Part shown: piece after piece, positions 21,080 to 32,812 of the stretch
How the letters are laid out: each line of letters opens with the position of its first letter
How positions within the stretch are numbered: the stretch's first letter is position 1
Translations under genes and position numbers: made by a program
Source of the DNA: Galdieria sulphuraria
Lineage: Eukaryota > Rhodophyta > Bangiophyceae > Galdieriales > Galdieriaceae
Direction: 5' to 3'
Assembly: GCF_000341285.1 (NCBI RefSeq)
Contig: NW_005178473.1
Coordinates: 236,365-300,364 of the forward strand
Length of the DNA stretch: 64,000 nucleotides
The notes under the pieces: model-generated
What the model was told of the DNA's origin: nothing
Databases searched by the model: none
What the model saw: the letters and a program-made list of their open reading frames with translations, nothing else

Positions 21080-21120
21080 AGCCAAAGTCAACTTTTTGTA
21101 ATTTCCGTTGTGACGACGAA

Positions 21121-21336
21121 ATGAAAAGGGTCTGGCGAGGTTTTTTGCCCGCTTGCAACTTGGTAAAAATAGTGTTTCCCGACGGCTCCACCATTACTTC
21201 AAAGATGGCGTGGTTATCTCTAGATCCAAAGAAAAAAGTCACTCTATTTATTGATCCCACAGATACGGCAAAGTTGAGAAAGAAGAAAAAAGTTGAAACC
21301 CAAAGTCAGGCAAACTCTAGTTCCGTTCGTGGATAA
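21121..21336 (+). CDS. Small mitoribosomal-type protein (bL31m/mL55-like)
   Basis: A 71-residue basic protein, MKRVWRGFLPACNLVKIVF followed by PDGSTI and a Lys-rich end (KLRKKKK). The DGST-centred beta segment followed by an IDP and a basic tail resembles mitochondrial ribosomal proteins bL31m or mL55. These small proteins diverge quickly, so the exact family is open. It has an ATG, no intron, and starts 41 nt from the ASL start on the opposite strand, so the two genes share a promoter gap. Mitochondrial location is inferred. Confidence 0.45.
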   Translation: MKRVWRGFLPACNLVKIVFPDGSTITSKMAWLSLDPKKKVTLFIDPTDTAKLRKKKKVETQSQANSSSVRG

Positions 21337-21476
21337 TTTTCTGTTGATATTCTGTGTTATTAGTTTTATCGAACAGGAGCACTCTTGGAGGACAGTAGAG
21401 TCATTCAGTTGAAAACTTCTGCAGACTTTGGTGGGACTGCCAATTGGCGCCTTCGTACAACATAGACATAAAATAC

Positions 21477-22520
21477 TTAATTTTTTCCGTTTGGACTTTT
21501 CCTTGGAGTGCTTCCTCTGAGATAAAACCTCAACCCATTGGAGTATGCTTCTTGTCCTAATAGTTGTTCATCAGGTCCAAAGTCCGTGTCCCAGTCTTCC
21601 TCTAGAACTTCGTCGTCTAGACTGGTTTCAGTCCTTTCATGGTTGCTTTCCTCATTTTCTTCTTCTTGTTGACTTGTTTTCTCTTGTGTAATGCTCTCAC
21701 TAAGAACTATCGGACGACCAACGATGTTGGCACCTTGAAGACTTTGTAAGGCTGTCGAGGCTCCTGTGAGATTCATTCTAATAAACGCAAAACCTCGATG
21801 GACTTTTGAATGGTTTCGGGGAATGCGTACGTCAAAAACCTGGCCACAGGATGAGAAAACCCTGAATAGATCTTTCTCCGAAGCCTTGTAACTCAAGTTA
21901 CCCACAAAAAGAACTTTTTCTCCTTCTCTTTTTCGGCTTTGTGCTGCTTTTTTTTTCAAGTCTTCGCCTTGTAAAGCTTCTGTACTATCCGCGTCTTGAA
22001 GCGAGCTCAAAACTTTCGAGTCCTTCTCAACTTGCCACTTCCCAAAAGAACCGTTTTCCTTGATTTGTTCTTCACGTTCAAGGAGAAGAGAGTTTACGTA
22101 AACAGGATCTATTTCCAGTAAATCGTCTTCTGTCGCTAGCCATTCATGCAAACAATCTCCACATCTGACCGCCCTTTGTGACTCCAGTTCTTCGACTTGA
22201 ACAGAATATATAGTTCCACATTCGGGACATTGAATGAAAGTTTCAGTCATCATATTTGTTTTACGATAGTGTTGCGAGTTGTTGTAAAGAATCCCCGGGA
22301 AGTTATTCTCTTTCCTTCCAGTGTGAACGAGACCATTTTTCCAGTGACATACTCTAGAATAGAACAAGTTATAAAATCCTACCCCAAGAAACTTTTGCTT
22401 CCTTCTGAATATACTTTCTTTGGTTTTCTTGTGGGAGAAACTCCAAGAGTCAACAAAGCAAGTCGCAGGCAAGTGACGATGCAAGTGTATTGAACTCCAA
22501 TAATGATGATAGCAGGACAT
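21477..22520 (-). CDS. MJ0042-type zinc ribbon plus RRM protein, probably organelle-targeted
   Basis: Intronless, 347 residues. The first 90 residues are Ser/His/Lys/Tyr-rich with almost no acidic residues, like an organelle transit peptide. Then comes a four-cysteine ribbon, CPECGTIYSVQVEELESQ followed by CGDCLHEW (about residues 98-127), matching the MJ0042/zinc_ribbon family best known from bacteria. After an acidic linker follows one RRM (about 195-270) with RNP2 VLFVGNLSY and RNP1 RGFAFIRM, and a Glu-rich C-terminus. Single-RRM proteins of this kind act on plastid or mitochondrial transcripts. The ribbon-RRM combination would fit an organelle RNA factor; target and organelle cannot be read here. 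Confidence 0.75.
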   Translation of the reverse strand: MSCYHHYWSSIHLHRHLPATCFVDSWSFSHKKTKESIFRRKQKFLGVGFYNLFYSRVCHWKNGLVHTGRKENNFPGILYNNSQHYRKTNMMTETFIQCPECGTIYSVQVEELESQRAVRCGDCLHEWLATEDDLLEIDPVYVNSLLLEREEQIKENGSFGKWQVEKDSKVLSSLQDADSTEALQGEDLKKKAAQSRKREGEKVLFVGNLSYKASEKDLFRVFSSCGQVFDVRIPRNHSKVHRGFAFIRMNLTGASTALQSLQGANIVGRPIVLSESITQEKTSQQEEENEESNHERTETSLDDEVLEEDWDTDFGPDEQLLGQEAYSNGLRFYLRGSTPRKSPNGKN

Positions 22521-22809
22521 GATGATACAAAAAGGGAAATGGGATTTTAGGGTTTCTATTCGATTCCGTTTGATATGACAAACCCTTATTAATGACTATC
22601 ATTTGAAGGGAAAGAAATAGTTTTTGTTCCTGATATTTGTTACTTATTAAACACTCTTCAAAGAATCCATTCTTCTTTTAAAACAAACTTTTGACTCTCG
22701 AGTTTGTACATCATCAACATATGACAATGGTTTGGAAGACTTGAGAAATTTTACGTCATCCAACGGCCATTAAGTGGATTTTCTTATATCGAACGACGGA
22801 AAATTGAAC

Positions 22810-23279
22810 ATGCGTAGACCTACAGATAACGGTATTCCTGCAACACTTGACACTGAAAACAGGCCCAAAAATAGAATTCAAGTGTCAAGGGAAGCCAAAT
22901 CTGTCAGCTTCTTTGTAAACCTTACGAAGAAATTTTTACAAGCTGAAGATGAAGTGGAGTTGAGTGGTTTGGGTTTGGGTGAGTAAGGTTGACGTCTTAC
23001 AGATATGTATTAACTTCGCGCAAACAGCTGTCACCCCCGCCGTAACAGTCGCAGAAATTCTGAAAAACAGAGAATACGTGGTTATCAAAAGTAGGTCTTA
23101 GTACACCACCCGCATTGAGCAGTGAAAGTGAATAACTGTGAATAGAAATACGTACCTCGTTGGAGGAGAGACCTGGTGAACGTCGTTGGGCTATTCCAAA
23201 GGCTCGCATTCAGATTTGGGTTGCAAAGTCGGACAAATTTCACCAGCTTATCGCCAGAGAACAGGAAGCTTTGCAGTAA
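22810..23279 (+). CDS. Alba-domain nucleic-acid-binding protein
   Basis: Exons 22810-22978, 23028-23090 and 23146-23279; introns of 49 and 55 nt; 121 residues. The Alba fold reads RIQVSREAKSVSFFVNLTKKF, then LSGLGLAVTPAVTVAEILKNR, VVIKKI and, at the end, IPKARIQIWVAKSDKF. The G-x-A-(I/V)-x-x-A-V-x-V-AE-I-L block is diagnostic. Eukaryotic Alba proteins serve as RNase P/MRP subunits (Pop6/Rpp20-25) or as RNA-binding regulators; the extended basic N-terminus and short length suggest a general RNA-binding or RNase P-type role. The middle exon is only 63 nt. Without splicing the frame ends early at 22986. Confidence 0.85.
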
Positions 23280-23733
23280 GTAACTTTTATACACTCGTCT
23301 TTATGATCATATATTACCGAAAAGGAGCCAAACTGTCGTTTAAGTTCCTGTGTTTGTGACGTTTTTTGAACTTTGCCTTTACATAAAGTTGCGTAGTTTA
23401 TCCGGTTGAATTGTCCAATATTGTTTTATTTCCTTTGGCAAGATTCTCTCTTGCTTAACAACTCAATGCACGATAAGTAACCAAGTTGCTACTACGTACC
23501 CTTTATTTGAAGCACCTCTGCAAGTAACTTGATATAGTCTGCTCTCATTACATATTCTACCAGAAAAAATTGTCACAACTACAAGAAAAGTTTCACCATT
23601 GAGCGAATATAAAAGAGAACAGCCTCGAAAAGATACTTTGATTATTCATTGTTATTATTATTATTATCACAACTAAAAGAAAGGGGTTTAAGAAGTGGAT
23701 CGAGCGTCAACTCATTTCTTATCCAGAAACTCT
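23280..23733. other. Intergenic region
   Basis: About 450 nt between convergent genes (Alba, and the antisense S1-like gene). Contains a short ATT/TTA run near 23650-23668. No gene or RNA seen. Confidence 0.5.
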
Positions 23734-24669
23734 TCAAAAGAATGTTGAACCTCTTGGGCTTCTTGAAGAACGATTCAAAGGAGAAGATGATCCTTCTAAT
23801 ATTCTTGATAGCTGTCTTAGATAAACAAACCTTTCCTTGGGAGATATCTGAAATCCTTCCTTTGAAAAGTGACTAAATGCTCCAGGATATGCAAGATAAG
23901 ATAAAAGAAGAACATGTGCAGCATATGGTGATGCTCGACCAGTCAATTCCAAATGAATATCTTCTGGCAATAGATTCAAGTCATTCACATTACTTGTATT
24001 CGAAAATAAAGTTCGAGCCGACAAGTTGTATATCATTAAGGGGATCTGAGAACCTACTGAAGGTTTTTCAAATGAAATAAAATGGGCCTGTGACACATTG
24101 AAGTCAAAACCGAGAACTCTCACTGAAATACTACCCGAGGATATCTTTGAAACTCTACCAAACGCAAGACGCAAAGATTTCTTGGAATCGGAGTCTGAAC
24201 CAGGATATAAGAGCAACTGGCAGCGGTCTGCCAAGGATTTTGGAAAAGTAACCAGACCTGAATAGTCTACTTCCGGTTCAGCAAATTCATTCTCCATCCT
24301 GATAAGAGGCACATAGATGGTGCTTCCAACGAGGGAGTTTCCGGGAATCTCTTCGATAGTCAAAGGAGTTTCACCCTTTAAACCAAAGTCTACGGTTCTC
24401 ACTCGATCCGGTCCCAACAAGTCATAGTTGGAACCAACAATATTACCCTTTATTACAGCGCCTTCGTGGATAGGCTTGCAAAAGGCACTCTTCTTAAACA
24501 AGGAAAGAAACGAGTCGGGTTTGGCCTCATTTTCTGTATCAACACTAGAAATACTAAGAGTTTCTTCTACTGGAGGCTTCTCTGGCTTTGCGAAAATTTT
24601 CTTTCTCAACTTTGGTTTCATCCACGTCGCAAAACTGCGTCTAGCCATAAGCGTTGACCTACAAAACAT
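23734..24669 (-). CDS. Mitochondrial S1-like protein (bS1m-type), tentative
   Basis: About 311 residues from the first ATG (24669); a second Met seven codons on begins MARRSFATWMKPKLRKK, an excellent mitochondrial presequence. The body has GAVIKGNIVG followed by VRTVDFGLKGETPL, which resembles the opening strands of an S1/OB fold as in mitochondrial ribosomal protein bS1m, then a second part with VDYSGLVTFPKSLA and LAFGRVSKISSGSISVRVLG, possibly a second OB-like unit. No enzyme motifs. The presequence is convincing; the S1 assignment is only suggestive. Confidence 0.5.
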   Translation of the reverse strand: MFCRSTLMARRSFATWMKPKLRKKIFAKPEKPPVEETLSISSVDTENEAKPDSFLSLFKKSAFCKPIHEGAVIKGNIVGSNYDLLGPDRVRTVDFGLKGETPLTIEEIPGNSLVGSTIYVPLIRMENEFAEPEVDYSGLVTFPKSLADRCQLLLYPGSDSDSKKSLRLAFGRVSKISSGSISVRVLGFDFNVSQAHFISFEKPSVGSQIPLMIYNLSARTLFSNTSNVNDLNLLPEDIHLELTGRASPYAAHVLLLSYLAYPGAFSHFSKEGFQISPKERFVYLRQLSRILEGSSSPLNRSSRSPRGSTFF

Positions 24670-25067
24670 GACAGAATTATTGAAGAGAATAAAGGTCAAT
24701 TATAGTTGATGCATTTGACTCGCATGAAAGAAAAGAAACAAAAAGATGATCGTTTTAGAAGTAAGTGTTTAACATTTTTGCTTTATTTTTTGACAGAAAT
24801 ATTGTTTCGTTTAGTAGACCAACCGAATATCGTTCTCCTCTCTCAAAAAAATCTTGCAGTACCTCTCATCTTCTTGTATAAAAATTTTAAACGCCAGTGT
24901 TCAGTATTTCAAAATGGTTTCTTAGAAAGTTCTAACAAATCCCTTTGTTCTCTGTTTGTTATTCTTATCAGTCTTTTCAATCAATAGATATTGTTTCCTA
25001 TCGTTTGAAGGGTAAACTACTCTTCTTCAAATGGAAACGAAATTTCGTCTTGTCGTCATTGGTGGAT
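24670..25067. other. Divergent intergenic region
   Basis: About 400 nt between the S1-like gene (minus) and prefoldin 5 (plus). Open frames here are short and hydrophobic by composition only. Likely 5' leaders and promoters. Confidence 0.45.
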
Positions 25068-25551
25068 ATGGAGGTAAGTGAGGTAATGCGATAGCGGTTA
25101 TTTGTTTTATCATAGTATTTAGAGACAAATTCCTATCTCTGAACTGACAAAGGAGCAACTTCAGATTTTGTATGATAGAATGGAACAAGAACTGGAACAT
25201 TTGAGGAATAGTCTACGCACTCTCAACGTGGCAGTTAGCCGTTTACAACGCAGTCTGCAATGTTTAGACTCTCTTTCTTACAAATCTGAAGGTTCTCAAG
25301 TGATGGTCCCACTTACCAGTTCCCTTTATGTCCCCGGAAGTTTGAAGGATACAAAGAACGTTCTTGTTGACGTTGGAACAGGCTATTATGTCAAAAGCTC
25401 ACTGGAAAAGGCGGAAGATTACCTCAAAAGGCGATTGTCATCGGTAAAAAAGGAAGTTGAGAAACTACAGCAGTTACTATCAAGTAAACAGGAGCAACAC
25501 GAGTATGTATCAGTGGCACTTCGAGAGAAACTTGTTCAAGCGACGAGTTAA
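25068..25551 (+). CDS. PFDN5: Prefoldin subunit 5
   Basis: Subunit of the hexameric prefoldin chaperone that hands actin and tubulin to the CCT chaperonin. Exons 25068-25073 (six bases: Met-Glu) and 25123-25551; the 49-nt intron closes in phase 0, giving 144 residues. The alpha-class signature is plain: MVPLTSSLYVPG, then VLVDVGTGYYV, flanked by two long coiled coils starting QLQILYDRMEQELEHL. Reading without the intron would force an in-frame TAG directly before the second exon, so splicing is required. A longer frame from the ATG at 25031 does not join in phase. Confidence 0.92.
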
Positions 25552-26045
25552 AGTCAAAAGTTTTCGCAAAGCAGCTTCCGAGCTACATTCATAAATCAAT
25601 TGATTGTTTAGGAAAATTTTTGTTCATTGTTCTCAGTAACTATTCAAAAAATTTCTCCGAATTTCACTCGTTACAAATACTGTAAAGTCAATCTTCACAG
25701 TTTGCAATACACTATGAGATGCCAAAGAGTGGATAACAACAAGTGAAAACCCTAGTCTTTTGACAATTATTTCCCAATGAATCAGAATACTAAGACTGAA
25801 TGAAAAAATTCAAAACAAGCAATGATTGATTTGGTTTTGTATTTGAATGACTGCTTCTCTTACATAAAAGTATCTATTGACAAACAATTCAATTTCTAGT
25901 GGAGAGTTGTAATCACTTGAGCTTATGTTCATGAAATGTATAGTCGAAGCTTTCTTCCGTTGAAGAAATACAACAAGAAATCAATCCTATTCATCCTATT
26001 CAAATAGGGCATTGCCGGGTGGTTGGTTGGTCGTTAGAACCTATC
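25552..26045. other. Intergenic region
   Basis: About 490 nt, AT-rich, between prefoldin 5 and the RAD5-like gene on the same strand. No gene, repeat or RNA seen. Confidence 0.5.
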
Positions 26046-29000
26046 ATGTTTGCAGCAGTAGAGAGAATGTCACGCGTGCTTGGGTGTACTTTTACAAGGT
26101 CTATAATACAAGAAGCTCTTTTAAGAGCTAATTTGGACGAAAATGTTGCCATAAATTTGCTGTTGGATAATCAAGTTGAAGTTGCCACGTCTACCCAAGT
26201 CGATTCCTTGAAAGAAGTTGGCATGAAGTCTTCTTTAGACTTTGAATATTCCCAAAACCTCAACTCTTACCCAGAGAATTCCAACCGTGAGTTTTTGGTA
26301 TCAGATAGTGATAGTTCAGATGACGAAGTCGTTATTGTTGACGCTTGGCCAAAGAGGTTGGGAGAATTAACTATAAACGGGTTTCTTACCATAAATTGCA
26401 ATACCACGCTTTCTATTGGTAGTTTCGTTAGCTTTGGAGCAAAGTTACCTGTACTTGGAAGCTTCTCAACGGGTAATGGAAAATTACTTCATCTCCACGA
26501 TAAAGGAAGAGCTATTGTACGTATTTATTTTAGAGATTTGGAAATTGGACGCGTCTTGGGCGAGATTTCTAGTTATTTGGCTCCTTTACTTGCTGCAGGG
26601 TTTATTCGTGTTTGTGGACGCGTTTTAAGCTTGCCAACTTCTTTAAGACGAAATGAACATCTGATGATACGGACTTCTATATATGTCCATCGGGCGGCTT
26701 TTGAAGACCATCAAACAAAAGAGAGTGCAGATTTACACCAATGTCTTATTGAGCTATTGTTTACATTAAGACTTTACTCATTGGAAGGGTCTCTTGGTTT
26801 GAATGTTTCCAATCACCCCAAACTTGAGACCCTCACGTCATCTTCTCGTCATAGGAAAGGATGGATAACTCAGTTACGACCGTATCAGGAATTTGCTGTG
26901 GTGAGTTGCTTTTAGTTGATATGTAGTTAGAATTAGTAATATCGCATATTAGAAGTGGATGATGAATAGAGAGAGTTCAGATTCACAGCAAGCTTTTTCG
27001 GACCCTATGTGGGAACAAGTTGAAACTGGAGAAGGTTTTAGTTTCTTTATGAATAGAACGCTTTCACGTGTTTCTCTTACCAAACCAACTTCCGATTCCA
27101 TAGTTCGTGGTGGCATTCTTGCTGATGAAATGGGTTTAGGAAAAACTGTGGAATCTTTAGCTTTGATCGCTGAAAGTTCACCTATCGATGAGGAACGGAG
27201 AAGGTATCATATTCCGTCTGTTTTATGAATACTAACGATACTTAGGCAAGGAATAAATGGAACACTGATTGTAGTGCCATTGAGTCTTTTGAATCAGTGG
27301 TTGGAGGAACTATATACTCACATGGAAGAGAACACTTTTGAAATTTTAACCTTTTATGGATCTACAAAAAGCCAATTTCAGTGCAATATTGTAAAGTATG
27401 ACATCGTACTAACAACATACGGGACTCTTTGTGCTGAATTTAGAGAGAAAAAGAGATTCACAAGTCCTCTGTATACGTAAGATGGCTAAAGTCTAATTTC
27501 TTCTTGCTAAGAATGTTTTTACTAGCTGTGAATGGTATCGAGTCATTCTTGACGAAGCGCATATTATCAAAGATCGAAATACTCAAACAGCTAAAGCTTG
27601 TTTTGCTTTGAATTCAGAACGTCGTTGGCTTCTGACAGGAACTCCTATTCAAAATTCGTTGGATGACTTTTTTTCATTTGTTCATTTCTTAAAGGTATTA
27701 AGAATAAGATTTCATTCAACATTCTTAAATTTCGTAGGTATATCCTTATGCAGAATACAAGTTCTGGGTTCGACATATTTTGAAGCCACATTCTTACAAA
27801 CCAAACAGTTTGGAACGTAAAAGGGCAGAATATGCCATTCATTCTCTTATTCATGTGGGTTGTTTTTATTTTTATTTTCAAAGGATTGAAAATTTTTTTA
27901 TTAGTCTTTTCTTCTTCGGCGAACGAAAAGAACACCTGGAGAGGATGGAATGCCTATAGTGTCACTTCCCGAACGCAGAGTGGAAATTATGCGACTAGAG
28001 CCTTTTGAGGAAGAGAGGAATATATATTTATCTCTTTATGCACATTCCAAGTCAACCTTTGAGATGCTTGTATCAGGTAAGAAACTTTATAGTTATTGAA
28101 ACTGAGTTTATTTCGAATATTATAGAGAATCGCCTTTTGGCAAATTTTGCAACAGTACTCGAACTTGTATTACGATTGAGACAGTGTTGTGATCATCCAG
28201 ATCTTGTATTAAACTCCTCGACTGTACGTTTAGTGGACTTGAGCAGTGCAGATAAATTTGCAGATACGATACAGCGCATTTTCTTTCATTCAGACAATGC
28301 AAATTCATCTCAAAGCTCAGAATATCTTTCTACAGTTGTTGAACGTCTCAAAGAAACATTCTCAAAGGGAGATAATTTAGAGTGTCCTATTTGTTTGGAT
28401 ATGGTTGATGACGGTGTGATGTTTTGTTCTTGTGGTCATGTAACTTGCAAGGAATGTGTTCTTGCAGTAAGTTTATTTCTTTTGTAGTCTCAAATGCGCT
28501 CACAAAAGTTCAGATGTTGCAACGAAGAAATACTATTCCTTGTCCTTTGTGTCGTGTTCCCGTGACAAAAAATGTTATTATTCCTTTGCCAATGAAGAAC
28601 AGTTCATCCACAGATGTTCACCAAGATCTTTGTGCCTGGCAAAGAAGCTCCAAATTGGTGGCTTTAGTGAAGGAATTGAAAGCGATTGAACGTTGTCGAA
28701 TAGGACTTGGTTACTATGAAGGACTCACAACTGTTGGAAAAACAGTTGTATTTTCTCAATGGACAAGATGTTTGGATATCGTAGAAGCAGCATTACGAGA
28801 TAATGGTCTGCTTTATATGCGACTGGATGGAAAGTTAAGTTCCCAGGAAAGGTCAAAGGTTTTAGCTAGCTTTCGATCGGAGCCCTCAGACGCCATAAAG
28901 TGTGCGAATATTTTGCTTGTTTCTCTGAAAGCTGGTGGTGTTGGTTTGAATCTTACCGCCGCAAGTCAGGTATTTCTTATAGATCCCTGGTGGAATCCTG

Positions 29001-29272
29001 CAGTAAGTTAGAGCATGAAGATATTGTAACAATATATATTTGATATATACAATTAGGTTGAAGAACAAGCTATTGATAGAGTCCATAGGATTGGACAGAC
29101 TAGAACTGTGATAGTAAAAAGACTTATCATAGCTCAGACCATTGAAGAAAATCTACTACTAGTCCAAGAGAGAAAGAAACTGATTGCCGATTCTATGTTG
29201 GGATCGACCGGTTCTACTAAAGATAGAAAACAAATAACGGTTGAAGACCTCACTTTACTTTTTAAAAACTAG
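26046..29272 (+). CDS. RAD5: RAD5/HLTF-type SWI/SNF helicase with HIRAN and RING
   Basis: Error-free DNA damage tolerance factor: DNA translocase and PCNA-polyubiquitin ligase in one chain. Nine exons: 26046-26900, 26953-27203, 27246-27476, 27526-27694, 27738-27854, 27905-28076, 28126-28466, 28514-29002, 29057-29272; all eight introns (42-54 nt) close in phase; 946 residues. Order: short UBA-like start; HIRAN domain (about 100-200, GELTINGFLT to VCGRVL); SNF2 motifs LRPYQEFAV, DEMGLGKT, WYRVILDEAH, LLTGTPIQNS; RING CPICLDMVDDGVMFCSCGH...CPLCR inserted between the helicase lobes; helicase-C VVFSQW, LKAGGVGLNL, DRVHRIGQT. The RING position is the RAD5 hallmark. The acidic SDSDSSDDE patch may bind histones or SUMO; that is inference. 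Confidence 0.93.
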
Positions 29273-30115
29273 CCTCAGTACTATTTGGAATGGAATCACT
29301 ATGTATACCTTTGAAATTGATTTTTGAAGCAGCTAAACTTGCATATATGACTATAATCTTGGCAAGATGAAACTAACTTTTGGCAGTGTGGTATTGTTGA
29401 CAATGTTAATATCGTTATTTTTTAATTCTCACGAGGAGACTTGAGTACTTGTCGCAACATGTAATATATGCTCCGTTCACTTTTCAATCCCCGATTGAAG
29501 AGAGTCATTTGGTTTTTCCTCATGTATTCATTTTTATGCTTTTTCTGCTGATGGGTTGGAAGGAGTCTACGAATGTGATAGTATGGAGTATGAACCATTC
29601 GGAGGCCGTTTATTTTATATATATATATATATATATATAAGAGAGAGAGAGAGAGAGAGAGTTTTAACAAGAATTTTTGGATAGGACAACTATCCCGGTC
29701 CTTTTTCGTGTCATACCTAGTTTTATCAGATTTTTTTGAATAGAGCCGCAGATGTCCTATGAATAATGAGTTTTGGATATGCAAACTCCTGGTTCTTGAT
29801 ATTGTTATCAAAATGAAATCAAAGTATCATATAAGGATTATAAAGTCTCTATTTTGATGAGCTTACACCATTGAATAATAATATTCAGAATAGAAAGGCT
29901 AAATGATGGATTGTTTCATTTTTTATCCCAACTTGATATCTTTTGAACAGCTTTCTAAAATGAGAAAAACATAGCACTACTAACATCCTTTTAATGCTGT
30001 ACTCTAAAAACAGAGTCAGTAAGCTCAAACATACAATGAAAAATGATGTTTTCTTGGTAAGGGTTTCTTAAGGGAATGAATGGGGTAGAGTTGGATGCAT
30101 GTCACTTGAACCAAC
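29273..30115. other. Intergenic region with microsatellite
   Basis: About 840 nt between RAD5 and the OSCA channel gene. The only clear structure is a TA/GA microsatellite (separate entry). Open frames across it are made by the repeat and are not considered genes. Confidence 0.5.
29615..29662. repeat. (TA)n-(GA)n compound microsatellite
   Basis: About 13 TA units run directly into about 11 GA units. Such compound tracts are prone to length change and can form non-B DNA. No gene overlaps it. Confidence 0.95.
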
Positions 30116-32812
30116 ATGGTTAATATTGAAGGTTCTTCTGTACAAGGACATACAACTTTTGTGCTCTATGTAAACATAGTCACTTGTGTAAGTTCTTTTG
30201 CTTTTTGGTTACGTTTCAACGAAACCACGGCTAGGCATTTCTCGGGTCCATTTTTTATTTCATCCGTCAGAGGAAGAAGCCCTTAACAGCATCTGAACAA
30301 TCTCTGCTGCGAGAGTTTCCTTCCGTAAGATCTCTTTCGGACTTTACTCCGCTTGACTCAGTAAGTCGAACTATACCAGCACACCTTTCATTCTTATTTG
30401 TGTCCATAGTATGTTCCATCTCCTCCTCCAGCAAGTTGGAACGGCCTTTGGAACTTCCTTACGAGCGATTTCTCGTTGCTTTCAAAAGATGCAAGAGTTT
30501 ATTTGCTGTTCCAGAGACTTTGCATCATCTTAATTCTATTTCACGGAAGTCTCTGCTATCTTCTACTGTTACCCTGTTACTTTTGGATATCCAGAACTAG
30601 CTCAGTGACCGCTGTCCTCTCAGAAATTGCGTTTCTTGATAACTCAATGCTAAACCTTTTGCTGATATTGATTGTTCTTGCTTTTTCTGTGTATGTAATG
30701 TACATTTTCATTTGTATTTCAGTAGCAGGAAGAGTGATAGACTACGAGTCACAGACTTTTACTTGGACGGAAGCGCCACATCGACAACAACTTGTATGTT
30801 CGTATCTTTCGGAGCAAATGTTTGGATTCTCTCCCAGTAAGCGCTCGGAACAACAGTGTCCAAGAATGCTGTTGTTATCCAACGTATCGCGAAATATCAC
30901 GGATAGATCAGAAATTTTTGAATTACTTGACACTCTTTACCCGTCAGAAATCGCCCATGTAGAGATTCTGTATCGTCGAAGAGCTTGTAGGAGTAAGCTT
31001 ATCAGAATGTTGCATAGAGCACAAAGAAGAGAATATTTTTATATCCAACTTTTCAACTGCTGCTCTGATGACTCTTTATTGAACGGTACTCGAGAAATTT
31101 TGGACTCTCTTGGTTGGAAGAAGAACTTGCTAAACTATTCTTTTGGAAAGCTTTTATTGAGATGGTCATTGATAAGTTGTCAAAGAGAAGTTAGGAAAAT
31201 TGAGCAACAGTTGGAAGTTCCTCATTCACATTTTGCTTCAGATTCTTCGGGCTGTGCATTTGTTTTATTTCATTCGCAAAGAACAGCATTTCTTTGTCTG
31301 CAAGATTTTCCAATAAGAAAACTCAAGGTTTCTAGGTCTTCTATGCAATCTTTTGTTCGACGGCCACAGTCTGATAAGGAAGCACTCCTAGTTTCTTTAG
31401 CGCTTTCCCGCTTAGGAGAGAATGTTCAAGCAGACATTGCTCCCAACCCTCGAGATATTATTTGGAACAATGTTGGGATTCCTGCAAGTGAACGGTTTTG
31501 GCGTGAGGTGATTCTAAATAGCGTGACTGGCTTCTTCCTTTTATTATTTACTTCACCCTTTACTATTTTGTCCACTCTTAGAATTATTGTTTTTTATGCT
31601 GCAGAAAGAACTCCGTTTCTAGGAATAGAGGGGCTTGATGTATTTACGTCTAACACTGTCTCCGAACTCGCGGAGAAAATTTCACGCAGCTCAATTATCG
31701 GACCTTTTGTAATAGATTATGCCCCAGTTTTTTTACTTTCTTGTATCAATGCTTTGATGCCTACATTTTTTAGACGGGAGTCTGCCTTGGAAGGCTATCT
31801 TAGCAGATCAGAAGAAGAGCAGTCCATTTTTCGGAAACTGTTTCTCTATTATTTATTTAATACAGTCAGTATGCTTATTTTAGCGTTCCGTATTCTTAGG
31901 CGGTTTAGGTACTATTGCCCTTGTTGGCTTTAAATACTGCAGCAGAGATTTTGGAGCAGTTGCTTTCCAGAAGTGAATCTTCGTGGAATCCGAAGGATTT
32001 TATTGCATCTATTTCAGAACGTGTGTTTACTGGGAGCAATTCGTACTTCTATTTGAATTTTATTATTCAACTTACTTTTACGAGTAACTCTTTGAGTCTT
32101 TCTCGACTCTTTCCTACACTGTTCTCTTTCTTTCGTAATGTTTTTTCGTTCAACCCTTTGGAACTAACCGAGTGCAAATGCAACGAGTTGTTTGACTTTC
32201 CACTACATTACGCAACTACTCTGAAAATACTGGCAATATATCTATGTCTGGGGTTGGTCGTTCCAATCTTATGGCCGGTGACTTTGCTGTTTTTTATTGC
32301 AAAACACTTAACAGACGCTTATAATCTGAACTTTGTAAGTTAACTGTTGTACAAGTATTCCCTCGTCTTTGAACATTTTTCAGGTTCATCCTCGCAGTGC
32401 AATCGACGGCAGACTGCCGCGTTCTGTTGTTCGACGTCTATTGTTTTGCACAATTCTTTCGCACTTGCTGCTATGTGGACGTTTCTTGTTGACTGGCTCC
32501 ATAACAGCCGCAACAGTGTTGATTGTCATTTCTTTCACTTGTATATTAGTTTGCACGAAATTTGCAACAAAGTTGGGTCCTCCTCTTTTGAAGCGTATAC
32601 TTTATTCGTATTCTGGTGAGGTGAATACGCAAAGCTCAACGTTCGACACTTTGTGGTCACTTTTTCTACATCCTTTTAAAGTAGTAGTTGTAGGATTACG
32701 AGATTCTTCGGAGGATTTGACGCTTTTGCCTGAAAATTACAGTGACGGAAATGAACGTAGCCATGTTTATACTTTTCGAAACGTTTACAGTAGCTACGAT
32801 ACTTTTAGCTAA
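30116..32812 (+). CDS. OSCA/CSC1 (TMEM63-type) mechanosensitive cation channel
   Basis: Hyperosmolality- or stretch-gated Ca2+-permeable channel. Five exons: 30116-30187, 30235-30360, 30410-31889, 31943-32334, 32384-32812; introns of 47, 49, 53 and 49 nt close in phase; 832 residues. The short exons 1-2 supply the first membrane span (TTFVLYVNIVTCAFLGSIF). Then YVPSPPPASW, two more spans, a long cytosolic RRM-like insert (about 190-400) and the DUF221 core opening with PNPRDIIWNNVG. The pore half ends with PVTLLFFIAKHLTDAYNL, typical of the family. A further cytosolic tail follows. In an acid- or salt-exposed alga it would sense osmotic stress; that role is inferred. Confidence 0.88.

Noticed and set aside
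29422-29811. Antisense 129-codon open frame
   Set aside because: Much of it is encoded by the TA/GA microsatellite; composition is not protein-like.
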